Shown piece after piece: positions 36,216-46,700 of a DNA stretch of 64,000 nucleotides. Origin of the DNA: Paralvinella palmiformis (lineage: Eukaryota > Annelida > Polychaeta > Terebellida > Alvinellidae). A model generated the notes under the pieces. The model did not search any database, was not told where the DNA came from, and was given only the letters and a program-made list of their open reading frames with translations. Within the stretch, counting starts at the first letter, position 1, and every line of letters begins with the position of its first letter. Both the position numbers and the translations under genes were made by a program. The stretch lies in the NCBI GenBank assembly GCA_025642065.1, contig JAODUP010000416.1, positions 1 to 64,000 of the forward strand, read 5' to 3'.

Positions 36216-37236
36216 AGAAAAACGAGGACGCAGCCGGTACCGTCTCCTTTTATAACCATGCTGAATCTGTATGAATGCTATAGACGCATGATTACGGACT
36301 CGTTTTTAATAGTTTAGATTCCAAAACATTTATATTTGATTTATTCATTTAGTTTCGACTCAGTGTCCAGTCTTAATATCTCGTAATAAATCTGCTAAGA
36401 AAATCCGCGACTAAATCAGACTGAACAACGTCAGAATGGTTGAGGAGTCAGTCTCATTTTGTGGGATGCTTATGTTTCCAGCGAAAGCGATTTGCTGTGA
36501 GACTATCAGACTAGATAATTGTTGATACTCTGCAATGTAGACTATGCAACAAAACCTGACTAACGAGGAAAGTGTTATTTCAATGTAGCTAGTAGATAGT
36601 GTGATTCTACATGTCAAAACCCGACTACACAAGTCCATATCTAAATAATAAATTGCAAAACCATTAAGGAATAACGCCAATTGATGTTTTCTGAATGACA
36701 ACAAAATTTATTGGGACTTGGGATGACGTTCTAGTATTAGAATGAATTAAGTGAATTTGGTCGATGATTGCATGTCTTATTATGATGGAGTAATCAGCCT
36801 CCTCTGTGTATTGGTCTTAATCAACCCGATGGTCATTAATCAGCTGGAAGCTCGACTTATTCAAGTCATAGTTTCAGTAAAACTGGTACATGCTATTTAC
36901 TATATACTCCAGATTGTTGTCTGTGTATGAGAGGAGCTTGCCTATCCAGATATATCTTTCCGGTGATCAATGGCGGACGTAGTCTGATTTTGCTCCGACA
37001 TTATTTGATTGTTTTGGTCTTAAACAACTACTTAATTGTTTGGTATTGATCGAGGGTAGTGCGTACGATATCATTGGTATCTGTTATAGTCTTGTAAACA
37101 GGTTAATTACGAACTATTATTTCTATAGTCTCTATCTATGCTATAACCGTACAACGTGTTTCTGAGCGGCAATAAAGGAAAGAGAGCTCGAGCGGGATAC
37201 AAACTATACTAACACAGCAGAGAAATCTAAAAGGAA

Positions 37237-38110
37237 ATGGCTAGCCGTGTTGAAAAGGGCGAAGAATTGAAACAGCTAGAAAAGATTTCTCCGGTGAAAG
37301 AAATTATAAAAAGAGCAATTAGGAAAGGTAGCGACATTCAAATGCAAGGAAGGAAACCGGAAGTGAATCCCATTGATGGCATTCAAACGAGAAGCAAAGT
37401 AACAGCAATACAAAAGGGAAACCAGAAGATAAGAGAATAAAACTCCAGATAAAAGCCAAGTCAGATGACGACACAGAGCCGGAATCAGTCGACTGTGAGT
37501 ACTGTTTATCAGGTGGACATGAATCGGTCATTGGGTACGATAAGTGTGCCAAATGGGGATGTCCAGAATATACGAACCTACCTCATATGTTCATGTCCTG
37601 GTAAATGGAGCAACTTACATTGGTATTGTAAAATATGTGAAGTAGAGGTGATAAATATCTGTGAAAATCCTGCACAGGTAAAGGACAGCAGTAACACCAC
37701 TGACCTTAACGTAAGGGATGTAAATCTAGAACAGATGATGGACAGGCTAGAGAAAAAGATGGAAGACATGAAACAAAAAATGAAAAGATCATAAATTCCT
37801 ATGCTCAGGCAGCGAAGGTAAACACCAACCCTGCCCCAATGCTAAATAACCAGCCCCAGGAAGTACACAACCAGAAGGTCACTATTCTGGAGATACAAGC
37901 GGTTCATATACTTGATGAATACAGTGATAGAGAGAGGAGGAAAGCAAACATCATCATCATTCGTAACCTTCCAGGAAGCAAGATTCTGTAGGTAAACGAA
38001 TTATAGAAGACATTGAGAGAGTCGAAGATGTGCTATTCCAAGGTATAAATGTGGATGGAGTGAAAATAACCAAGCTCATCAGATGAGAAAGGGAAGAACC
38101 AAAATGTCAA
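37237..38110 (+). pseudogene. LINE ORF1-like protein with PHD-type Cys cluster, frameshifted
   Basis: From ATG 37237 (MASRVEKGEELKQLEKI), a basic N-terminus. In a shifted frame follow CEYC (near 37491), YDKCAKWGC and, shifted again, HWYCKICEVEV (near 37620), giving a CxxC...CxxxxC...WYCxxC pattern like the PHD finger of many LINE ORF1 proteins. Next come a charged coiled coil (MMDRLEKKMEDMKQKMK) and EYSDRERRKANIIIIRNLPG, a typical ORF1 block. Frameshifts and a stop show that it is inactive. Confidence 0.6.
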
Positions 38111-38599
38111 ACCAGGTCTGATAATGCAACCCTTGATCAACCAGCAAGAAGAAGAGCCATACTTGCTACCGCAAAATCCCCGAGATACACGGATTAATGG
38201 TCAAATGTGTATATATCAGCCGATTTGGCCTCAACAAAAAGAGAAAAAGCCCAGAGAAGATCTGAAAACGAGGCAAGATGCCGGTAAGATAAATATTTTC
38301 ATTCGAGGTAGCCAAATAATCACCAAGGTAAGTCGGGTCACATGGCCTACTCATGCAACTAATGTGACATCCAATCAAGTAGAAGATAGCAACACGGATG
38401 CCAGACAGGATACAAAGGGGGTCACAGGTGCCACACAGATACTAAGGACACCCACCTCACAACAGTGACTAAATGACGCCAATTTGAAAGACAAGGTAGA
38501 AAATCTGATATTGATGTACACTAATGCTGTTACTTTTGGAATTTATAATTAGAGACAAGCAAGTCAACCATATGATGAATGACGAATGGTGAATGGAAG

Positions 38600-39040
38600 A
38601 AGGATATAATAACCTTGGAGAATGTTCAGAGGCGGACAACCAAGTTGGTTCCAGGTCTACGAGATCTAAATTACCATGATAGGCTGGAAAAAAAGTAATC
38701 TACCAACATTGGTGTATAGACGACTATGAGGCTATATGATCGGGATGTTTAAGATGGTCTCTGGGGCGTATTATGAGCAAGTGATGCCAGCTGTAGTTAC
38801 GGCAGAAGAGTTTTTCCATCAAACAAGAGGGCATAGTTATAATCTGCCTAAACACCATAACAAGATCTGGCTGAGACAACACTACTTTATGGAAAGGATA
38901 ACATGTTCCTAGAACAGCTTGCCTGATAAAGTGGTGGAGGCTCCTAGTACACAATCTTTTGAGAGGATACTAGATAAACACTGGGGGTATCAGGATCTGA
39001 TTTTTAATTATGAGGCAGCTCTGAGATTGGGTCACAAAGC
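38600..39040 (+). pseudogene. LINE ORF2 C-terminal fragment
   Basis: Translation in shifting frames gives LENVQRRTTKLVPGLRDLNY, NLPTLVYRRL, MFKMVSGAYY, TRGHSYNLPKHHNK and NSLPDKVVEAPSTQSFERIL. This matches the conserved region after the reverse transcriptase of CR1/Jockey-type elements, which normally ends close to the 3' UTR. Confidence 0.7.
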
Positions 39041-39267
39041 CAATTATGAACTAACGGCCCTAAATTTCTGCTCAAAATCACAGGACTAACAACCGACGTC
39101 CAGTATCTACCTAAGTAAACCTAAGTAAAGTTAGCATTCATGTTTGTTCCTCTCGGTCCAGAGATCTAATATTGTATTTCGCTGCTAGATTAAGAGCAAT
39201 AGATAATTAAGAACAATTTATCACCACCCCTCTGTGGTCCAAATACAACATTAAATATATTATTCTG

Positions 39268-39460
39268 TGTTGCAGATCCGCCCTTTGTGTTTCAATTATA
39301 ACTATAATAAAGCTACCTAGGTGTCGCCACTGATGTATATGCCCTGATTATAACAAAGATGTCCCGCGTTTAAAATGTATTATCTGGCAAGATAATTCAC
39401 GAATATATCTACCTACTGGACATTTCACTTATAAAACAAAACGTTATCAAACAGATAACA
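39268..39460 (+). repeat. 5' long terminal repeat
   Basis: 193 bp. Shares with the 3' repeat ATAATAAAGCTACCT, GTTTAAAATGTAT, AATATATCTAC, ACATTTCACTTA and GTTATCAAACAGATAACA. Confidence 0.8.
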
Positions 39461-39465
39461 TAACA

Positions 39466-39477
39466 TGGTGTCAGAAG
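39466..39477 (+). other. Primer-binding site
   Basis: TGGTGTCAGAAG lies five bases after the 5' repeat. This string begins a tRNA-Leu-type primer site in several metazoan Gypsy elements; the tRNA identity is from memory. Confidence 0.55.
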
Positions 39478-39776
39478 AACTTTGAACCAGCTCGGATAAC
39501 GTTCGGAATTCATGGATATTTTACTTTATAGATCTAACCATTAAATCAGCGATTTCTACGGAACATTCTAGAATATTTCTCGCGAGGTGAAATAACCAGG
39601 TCAGCAACCATTAAGCCAATTTGCATAAGGAAATTGCGGCATCACCAATCAGCAACCAGGGAACTTTGTGACATGCGCTTAATATGTTTTGTTTACCTTT
39701 CGGGACAGGGCAACTGCAATGTTGTCAAAGTATTGACGAGTGACTTATCGCTGTTTGTTAGTTTTGTAACATCAAC

Positions 39777-40165
39777 AATGTCGGGATTAAGTGGATTACC
39801 GATACCTCCCATGGACTGTGGTGCTACTGATGTACCGCTAGTACTGAGAAACGTTTAATCGTATTCGTTGTGTCAGCTTATGTTCACTTAATTATGTTGG
39901 ATTATATTGATAAGCCTCATAAGGACGAACAATTCAAGGTAAAATATCTTCTTGTCTTTCTCAAGCGTGTCCGTCTCCTAGCTAGTGAATGCAATATACT
40001 GATTATCATGAACAAATCATTGACGCTATTATCTTTGGAGTAAACAATGACACTGTGAAGTTAATGAAAAAAAGATGAGAATTTAACAGTCGACCAAAAA
40101 CTAGATCTTATTAGAACAGAAGTAACACGCCGCCAGGTGGCTGACACGTCAGACAGAAAAAACTA
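39777..40165 (+). pseudogene. gag remnant
   Basis: MSGLSGLPIPPMDC begins near 39778. Stops and frameshifts follow, with KDEQFKVKYLLVFL, DYHEQIIDAIIFGV and VDQKLDLIRTEVTRRQVAD legible. Order and spacing fit a Gypsy-type capsid region. Confidence 0.55.
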
Positions 40166-40169
40166 GATC

Positions 40170-40640
40170 ATGCTGATCTGTGTTCATCATTATAGGTACA
40201 CACAGACAACGCAGAAAACTTACTCATTTCTTCCCTACGAACATCCTTAGTCATAGCGTCGCACCATCAGACATTGTACGTAATCTTGGTGTTACATTTG
40301 ATAGCGATTTTAATTTCAGAAAACATATTTCTGTGACATGTCGTTCCTGCTTCTATCATATCCGTGACCTTCGCCGTATTCGGATCTATATTTCTCTTTC
40401 AGTCGCCAAAACCATTGCTACGGCACTCATTACTAGTAGGATTGATTACTGCAACTCTCTTCTATACGACATTGCATCTGGGGATATTCTAAAACTTATG
40501 TCCCACTTCTGAAATCTCTTCACTGGATCCCTGTTCAATCTGGCATCATTTTCAACTGTGCACTATTGCTTATCAAACTCAGATAGACTAATTATGAAAG
40601 GTGACAGACTCGTCATTCTAACATCATTACACCCTGAAGC
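40170..40640 (+). pseudogene. Non-LTR reverse transcriptase C-terminal fragment
   Basis: VRNLGVTFDSDFNFRKHIS, SCFYHIRDLRRIR and VAKTIATALITSRIDYCNSL are hallmark C-terminal blocks of CR1/L2-type reverse transcriptases. HWIPVQSGIIFNC-like text follows in a shifted frame. It is embedded in the LTR element. Confidence 0.7.
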
Positions 40641-40679
40641 GCTCAATCAACTACAATTTCGTGCTAATGGTTCAATATT

Positions 40680-41056
40680 TTGGGCTGGAATAAAGTTTGT
40701 TTTTGCTTAGTTCCGCCCAGCAGGGGTCAGATCTTGTATTTACTTTCACAACCTTGCTGGGTACTAAACCACTGGCATATGGTAAGTTTACAAAATATCT
40801 CAAATTGTTATTAAAACAGTTAGGTCTTGGATCAGGCTATAGTAGTCACAGTTTTAGGAGAGAAGGGGCAAGTTTTTGCTCCAGATTGGCATACCCGGTG
40901 AGATGATAAATTACTTAATTTCTAAATAGCCATATATCTAAATAGATTACAGGTATGCTATGTGGTGGTATCACAGTGTTGTGGGCGGAGCCCGCGCTTT
41001 CCAGACCATTTTAATTTGTTAAATACTCACTTTGGTTGCCACAGTCGGTGTGCATA

Positions 41057-41105
<49 letters not shown>
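40680..41105 (+). pseudogene. Tyrosine-recombinase fragment, copy 2 (plus strand)
   Basis: MFLLSSAQQGSDLVFTFTTL, TKPLAYGKFTKYLK and GYSSHSFRREGASF, with the catalytic His-x-x-Arg at 40847-40858. The open frame ends after LAYPVR at 40906, before the expected nucleophile Tyr. A CGGTGTGCATATCTGA stretch and a (TA)n tract follow, as in the inverted copy at 27690-28240. Confidence 0.65.
41059..41105. repeat. (TA)n microsatellite
   Basis: Part of the recombinase-associated repeat. Confidence 0.95.
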
Positions 41106-41108
<3 letters not shown>

Positions 41109-41117
41109 AACTAAAGT

Positions 41118-41245
41118 TCTGGTGGTTAAGCACCCGGTTCCAAGGGTCATTGGTTCGATCACAGCAAGAGGTCAAAACTTTTCCAGAGATTAATTTCTCA
41201 GCTCACAATATTGTGGTTGGCTGACCACGTTAAATGGTGTTTCCC
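41118..41245 (+). mobile_element. SINE family B, tRNA-like head
   Basis: GGTGGTTAAGCACCCGG and GGTTCGATCAC resemble boxes A and B. CCAGAGATTAATTTCTC..GCTCACAATAT and GCTGACCACGTTAAATGG match the complete element at 33949. The 3' half is missing. Confidence 0.65.
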
Positions 41246-41490
41246 CCACATCAGACAGTAGATCTCGCCAGTCTACCACTACTGACATCGCTTGCTACAC
41301 CATTAAGAAGATCAACCAGAGTCTAGTATCAAGAAACCAGTTATTCTTGATCTGTAAATGAACATTCTGATCAGTGAATTAAGCTGAACATTCAGACAGA
41401 TGAACCTTTTAATTTAGTGTACTGAACGTTATGATAATAACCATACCATATTTGCTAGTCATTAGTAAAAGCTGTTTCATGTTTTTCTTT

Positions 41491-41504
41491 TAAACAAAGA
41501 AGGA
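41491..41504 (+). other. Polypurine tract
   Basis: TTAAACAAAGAAGGA immediately precedes the 3' long terminal repeat, where plus-strand priming occurs in this element class. Confidence 0.6.
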
Positions 41505-41699
41505 TGTTGTAGATCTGCCTTCATGTTTCAATTTTAATTATAATAAAGCTACCTGCGTGTCACCACTAATGAATACGCCCCGGATGTAATAAAGATGGGT
41601 GTTTAAAATGTATTTTTATCGTCTGCCAAGATAGTGCACAAATATATCTACATACTAGACATTTCACTTACAAAACAATACGTTATCAAACAGATAACA
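41505..41699 (+). repeat. 3' long terminal repeat
   Basis: 195 bp, beginning TGTTGTAGATCTGCC and ending CAGATAACA. It is clearly diverged from the 5' repeat, so the insertion is old. Confidence 0.8.
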
Positions 41700-41704
41700 A
41701 TCTG

Positions 41705-42053
41705 TGTTGAATTTGTGACTTCACTCAAGAGTCAAATCTTGACATTTTCAGCTGTGCATTTGTGTATATACTTTGAAGTTAGCGATTTCAAAAGTTGGGA
41801 ATTTTATATTAGGCCTGGTATGAAATGTGAGAGATTTATTTCAGGCAGTATTTATTTAATGGCTTACTATGTCCGTGTGATATTTAATTGACTGTTAATA
41901 ATGCGCGAATAAATATATTGATATGCAGCACCATAGACATAACTGGAAACATTCTAAAACAGTCAACTTTGTGACAATCACAAGTCTAGAGATAATACAT
42001 ATTGAATCAAAAATAAATTAGAATAAAACAAACCTAGTGCACATACACACACA

Positions 42054-42084
<31 letters not shown>

Positions 42085-42505
42085 CATGGACACACACAGA
42101 GATAAAATCGACAGTATTATATATTGTGTGTGTGTGTGTGTGTGTTACAAGCTAAAAATGGGTACATTTTCAAAATGCGACACACGAGGTAAGAGTTATC
42201 CAGTTCCAGATTGTGTCTTGTAAACTCGCTGAAATTTTATGTTCCTTGCTATTTATTTCATGTTCATTTCACTTAACATTAACGCATCACTACAAATGTA
42301 AAACATCGAAATATAACATTTGTCTTGTCTTAATCCACTTATAATTTGTCCAGTGGGGGGGGGGGTTAATGAGACCTATATCTAGTAGGGTTTCTGTCCT
42401 ATGCTTGATGTAAGGTAGATAAAGATGTATTCATATGACATTAAGTTATAGATTATAGTGAAATAGAGCAACAGTAAAACAACAATATTTCAGTAATTTA
42501 AGCCC
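41705..42505. other. Non-coding sequence with GA and TG microsatellites
   Basis: (GA)n at 42056-42085, (TG)n at 42124-42144 and a G run at 42354-42364. No exon was recognised. Confidence 0.5.
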
Positions 42506-42510
42506 TTAAA

Positions 42511-42745
42511 TCAGACGGTTCATGATAGACTAAGACTGCACCATCATGATAGACTAAGACTGCACCATCATGATAGACTAAGACTGCACCATCATGATAT
42601 ACTAAGACTGCACCATCATGATAGACTAAGACTGCACCATCATGATAGACTAAGACTGCACCATCATGATAGACTAAGACTGCACCATCATGATAGACTA
42701 AGACTGCACCAGCATGATTGACTAAGATTGCACCATCAGGGACTA
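42511..42745 (-). repeat. 24-bp minisatellite, about 9-10 units
   Basis: Unit CATGATAGACTAAGACTGCAC plus CAT. Because the unit length is divisible by three, the minus strand reads an endless GAVLVYHD repeat, which is not evidence for a protein. Confidence 0.95.
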
Positions 42746-42989
42746 ATAAGGATATATAGATCTCTTGATAGTGGCTCATTAGCCACAATTTATTGATGAA
42801 TAAAATAAATATTATTAATGTAGATGAAGTACGGAAACCATATATCTGGATACAAAGCTGTGATCCTGAACTGTTCAATTCAAATTTCACATCTATCATT
42901 AAAGCGATAATTATCCTGTATTAACGAAATTTAACTTATTTAGTATCATTATTTGGATCGCAGTAATTCAGTTTATGAACAACTTTTTT

Positions 42990-43158
42990 TTTACTTATAT
43001 AGTATTTTGGAGAACTGATAGGTTATAAAAGAAATAAAGGACTCTATCTGGAATACGGGATTAAGTAGAAAAGTCATTAAGTAAATGTTAATTGATTTGT
43101 TCATTTAACACTGAGTTATTGACGTATTTAGTAGTTTCTGTTGTTATCATGTTTGTTG
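42990..43158 (+). repeat. Segmental duplication, intron block, copy 2
   Basis: Matches 14780-14960 up to CATGTTTGTTG, where the insertion at 43159 begins. Homology resumes at 43731 and leads into the acceptor of the first lectin exon. Confidence 0.75.
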
Positions 43159-43539
43159 GACTCGCGTCGATCTCGGCCCATGTCGACCTCGGCCCACGTC
43201 GCTCTCGACCCACCTATGTGGTTGTTAAAATGGTATTACTATGTTTTGTTGTGTATAATTAAATGGCCGGCCTAATTAAATATGTGTGTGTTTGTGTACA
43301 AAAATAAAATGTTTCTTGAATGTCTACGTGCTTTTACCCTTTTTAATTATCATGTCTATGTCGGCTCTATTTGCTCTAGCATTGTTTCGTCGAGTAGATT
43401 GTGGTGCTGGGCGTGTTTGAGTTGTGCGTGTAAACAACGTTGGTGCAGGAAGTTGTAGTCGCTTCAGTCAGTACAATAAAGCATTCGAATATATGTCGGA
43501 TACATTTTATTCCAATAGACAATAGGCCACTATAGGCCC

Positions 43540-43590
<51 letters not shown>

Positions 43591-43730
43591 CGACACGGGC
43601 CGAGATCCGCGACATACAAACACACATCTACAATAAACAGTTTAATGCAATATGGGCCGAAATCAACATATGTGTATGATACCAACGTCGATTTCGGCCC
43701 AGTCGGTCTCGGCCCATTGACATTATGGAC
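43159..43730. mobile_element. 572-bp insertion with TCGGCCCA-type iterons
   Basis: Absent from copy 1, where CATGTTTGTTG runs directly into TGATATAGAAT. The left end has three 16-17-bp units of GTCGAYCTCGGCCCA form. The right end has two in the same orientation, and inverted units lie inside near 43593 (GGGCCGAGATC) and 43650 (GGGCCGAAATC). A (TA)n tract (43544-43587) is internal. No coding potential was recognised. A possible GGAC direct repeat flanks it. Confidence 0.65.
43544..43587. repeat. (TA)n microsatellite
   Basis: Pure dinucleotide tract inside the 572-bp insertion. Confidence 0.95.
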
Positions 43731-43763
43731 TGATATAGAATATTTATATATTTTATATTCCAG

Positions 43764-46700
43764 GTTGTTGTGTGTTATCATCTAATTGTCAACATATCAT
43801 TAATACCGTATGTGAGGGATCGTCGTGTTATTATCAGTATGAGGTTGATACGTCCTATCTAACATGGGATCAGAGTCTTGAGGCATGTAATAAGGATGGT
43901 CTCGAAATGGGAAGGATCGAGTCCAGTCAAACACAAACAGTTATAGAGAAATTACTTCAGGATCTACCTGAGTCTACACCAAAACAAATATGGATTGGAG
44001 GACGACGGAGTACTGATGATAAATTGAGATATATTAATGGGACAGAGTTTAATAAACAATGTATGTATTTAAATATGAAATTAACAAATCTCTTAATTGT
44101 TTGAGTATTAACTACTTGAAACGTTTGGGCGTGCATGTCTGAATTTTTCGTGTTTATTGAAGTGTGTGCGCGCCCACGTGCATGCATACGTATGCACGTG
44201 CATGCGTGCGTGCGTCTGTGTGTGAATTGTTGCATTACTTTAATAGAGTAAATATACATGCATATAGTCATATATATATTTCTTTAATCAGAAGAAGCTT
44301 ACTTTATACAGTTTATTTATCACCTGATGATGCAGCACATTATTGTTTGTACGTAATGTTATGTAAAGACTTCGCACCAGAATATTATGATGATAACTGT
44401 GATGAGAAAATCAGTCATAAAAAAATACTTTGTCAGTATGATCAAAGTAAAACAGGTAAATAAGAACAACGGTTACTATATTAATCATAACATTTTTGTT
44501 TTAATGTATTCTGTTTATAGACAATGACGTTTTAAGTTTCTTAACATATTTGAAAGTGAAATATTATCAATAGTATGATATAGTATTTGTATAATATTTG
44601 ATAATGTTCTATGTTTAGTTTCGGGCGCCTCCGTGGTCTAGCGGTAGCGTGCTGGACCACAGATCACTACCACCCGTGTTCGAATCCCGGCGTGGGCATA
44701 TCTGAAGGTTGTTTCGTCTTTCACTTCGTTTCATTACCTTTGGAAGTCGCTCGGCCCATTTAGCCTACCTTGTGAACAAAGGTGGCCGTAAAACATCAAT
44801 CATCATCATCATCATCTATGTTTTGTTTCAATAAATTTAATATAATTTACCAGGATTATCATGTAATTATGTCTTCTATTTTTAGACATCTGTAGCTCAT
44901 CAGATTCACATTTCGGCAATAAATGTTACAGAAAGATAAAATATGATGGAGATTATGGAAACAGAATAGATTGGTATAATGGTGAGACATATTGTAGTCA
45001 GAGTGATATACAAGGTGATATAGCTTACTCTTACTTAGATGATGACACTTTGATAAACGACATCATTAACTTTGTTGATGACAGTAAAGTCTGTGTACAG
45101 TTATGGCTTGGTGTCAGAAAGAGAATCTGGTTCTGGATGACAGGTAAATTTGTATATTAAGCTAATTTTTGCTAATTAGTTTAATAATGTTTAATAATAT
45201 TAAACCAACTATGAGATATATGATGTTTGATTGTTAATAATTAATTAGGTATCTATATTAACTTATTTTTACAGGTTCCAACATTGATGGAGACAAACAA
45301 CCAATACATTACTTTAACTGGGATAATAACATAGAGATAGATTCTTCAGATGATGATTGTGTCTATATAGACAGAGATAATGGAACCAAATGGTTTACAA
45401 AAAGGTGTACTGGTTCAACTCTGAGATATTTTATTTGTATGAATAGTAAGTAGCTACAGAACCAAAATATGCAATTGACTTAACACTTTATTTTTATTTG
45501 TTTACATTTAAAATTAATATTTGTTTAATTTCATGTAAATATTTACAAATTAGATACACTTTTGGCCAAATAATGTATTAATGTTTTGTTGTTTGTTGAT
45601 TTTGTTATTTTACTTGGGTAATTATTAATTTATATACAAAATATTTAAGGACATGGAATATAACTGTGGTTTTATGAAATATTATAAAATACTCTTTGCT
45701 TAAATGTACATTTATTAGGTTACTTTTCAAATAACAAAAAATTAGAAAATAAAACTTTTACATATTATTTCAACTGTATGATTTTTATTTAAAATGATTT
45801 CGTTACTATATGTACAAATATAGGCCTATATGGCCTTGTGTATATGTGTACAGAAAGATAAACAAGCAGATGGCCAAACATGCAAGAGTTAATTTAACTG
45901 TTGTGTTATCTGTTTGATTTATAGGTTCACAACCTACCATCACCACTACTCCCACTACTACTACTACTATTCGTACTACTAGTAGTATGTTTGCCAATGA
46001 TATCTTTGCTGTACCAGTTGGCAGTGCAATAACAACAACAATTAATACAACCCTTAATATATCAAATAGTAAATCTGCATTAAATATAGGTAAGGTCGAT
46101 GTTATTATCAACATTATTCTATAATTAACTCGGCCAAACAGATATGTTATGAATGCTGTATACACAAAATTGACTATTCTTTATTTCACGCACGCGCGCG
46201 CGCACACACGCACACAAACATATGGAAGAAATGAGTCTATTTATATTTTCAGTTAACATTATACTTATAATGATCACTGTGATATCTGTGACTGGTGTCG
46301 TCCTTGTGGCTATTTGCTATATACAGTAAGTATGTCTGTGGGGGGGGCGTACTCTCGTGTAAAACATTAATGCACTTTTGTAACATAATTTTTCATTAAG
46401 TTTTCAGCGTTGAGATAATAATTATGGTTATAATTTAAATATTTTCAGCCAAATTTAGACTTTACATTTATCTATTATGCCATCTAGATCCCCTTACACT
46501 TATTTAATTTAGTAATGTACTGCAGCCCAGTTTTATAATTACTTATTTTCGTAATATTAATTTCATGCTAGCTTACGACGAAGGATACAATTTCTGACTT
46601 CTGAAGTAAAAAAGAGTAAACCAAGAACCGATGACGTCATAACAGGCACAGATGTCCTAGAAACACCAGGTTTATCGACATCTGATGACGTCACGCAGAT

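Larger units (their letters stand above)
32865..36848 (+). repeat. Segmental duplication, left arm, copy 2
   Basis: Collinear with 1541-4760. It is longer mainly because of a SINE at 33949-34248 and a block at about 33055-33350 that copy 1 lacks. It lacks the 339-bp MITE found in copy 1. An (ATA)n tract lies at 35692-35729. Open frames here show no conserved protein between the copies. Confidence 0.8.
37150..39110 (+). mobile_element. Internally deleted non-LTR retrotransposon
   Basis: A plus-strand ORF1 remnant (37237 to about 38460) is followed within 100 bp by the extreme 3' end of an ORF2 (about 38600-39040). Endonuclease and most of the reverse transcriptase are missing. It lies in the block specific to duplication copy 2. 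Confidence 0.65.
39268..41699 (+). mobile_element. Decayed Gypsy-like LTR retrotransposon
   Basis: Two direct long terminal repeats (39268-39460 and 41505-41699) start TGTTG and end GATAACA. Flanks TTCTG and ATCTG are a 4/5 target duplication. A primer-binding site and a polypurine tract are in the expected places. Only gag traces remain; the interior is replaced by a LINE fragment, a tyrosine-recombinase fragment and a SINE head. No pol or envelope gene is present. Confidence 0.8.

Noticed and set aside
36895..36930. Third copy of the first lectin exon acceptor (TATACTCCAGATTGTTGTCTG)
   Set aside because: Similarity to the real exon start is limited to about 20 bases and the following frame does not continue as a lectin domain.
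42498..42899. 133-codon minus-strand frame with eight-residue GAVLVYHD repeats, like a repetitive structural protein
   Set aside because: It is the translation of a 24-bp minisatellite, whose unit length is a multiple of three. There is no signal peptide or unique coding flank.
44630..44702. Possible tRNA gene (boxes A and B present)
   Set aside because: It is the head of a SINE with body, ATC tail and target duplication. The acceptor stem does not pair convincingly, and the same head recurs elsewhere.
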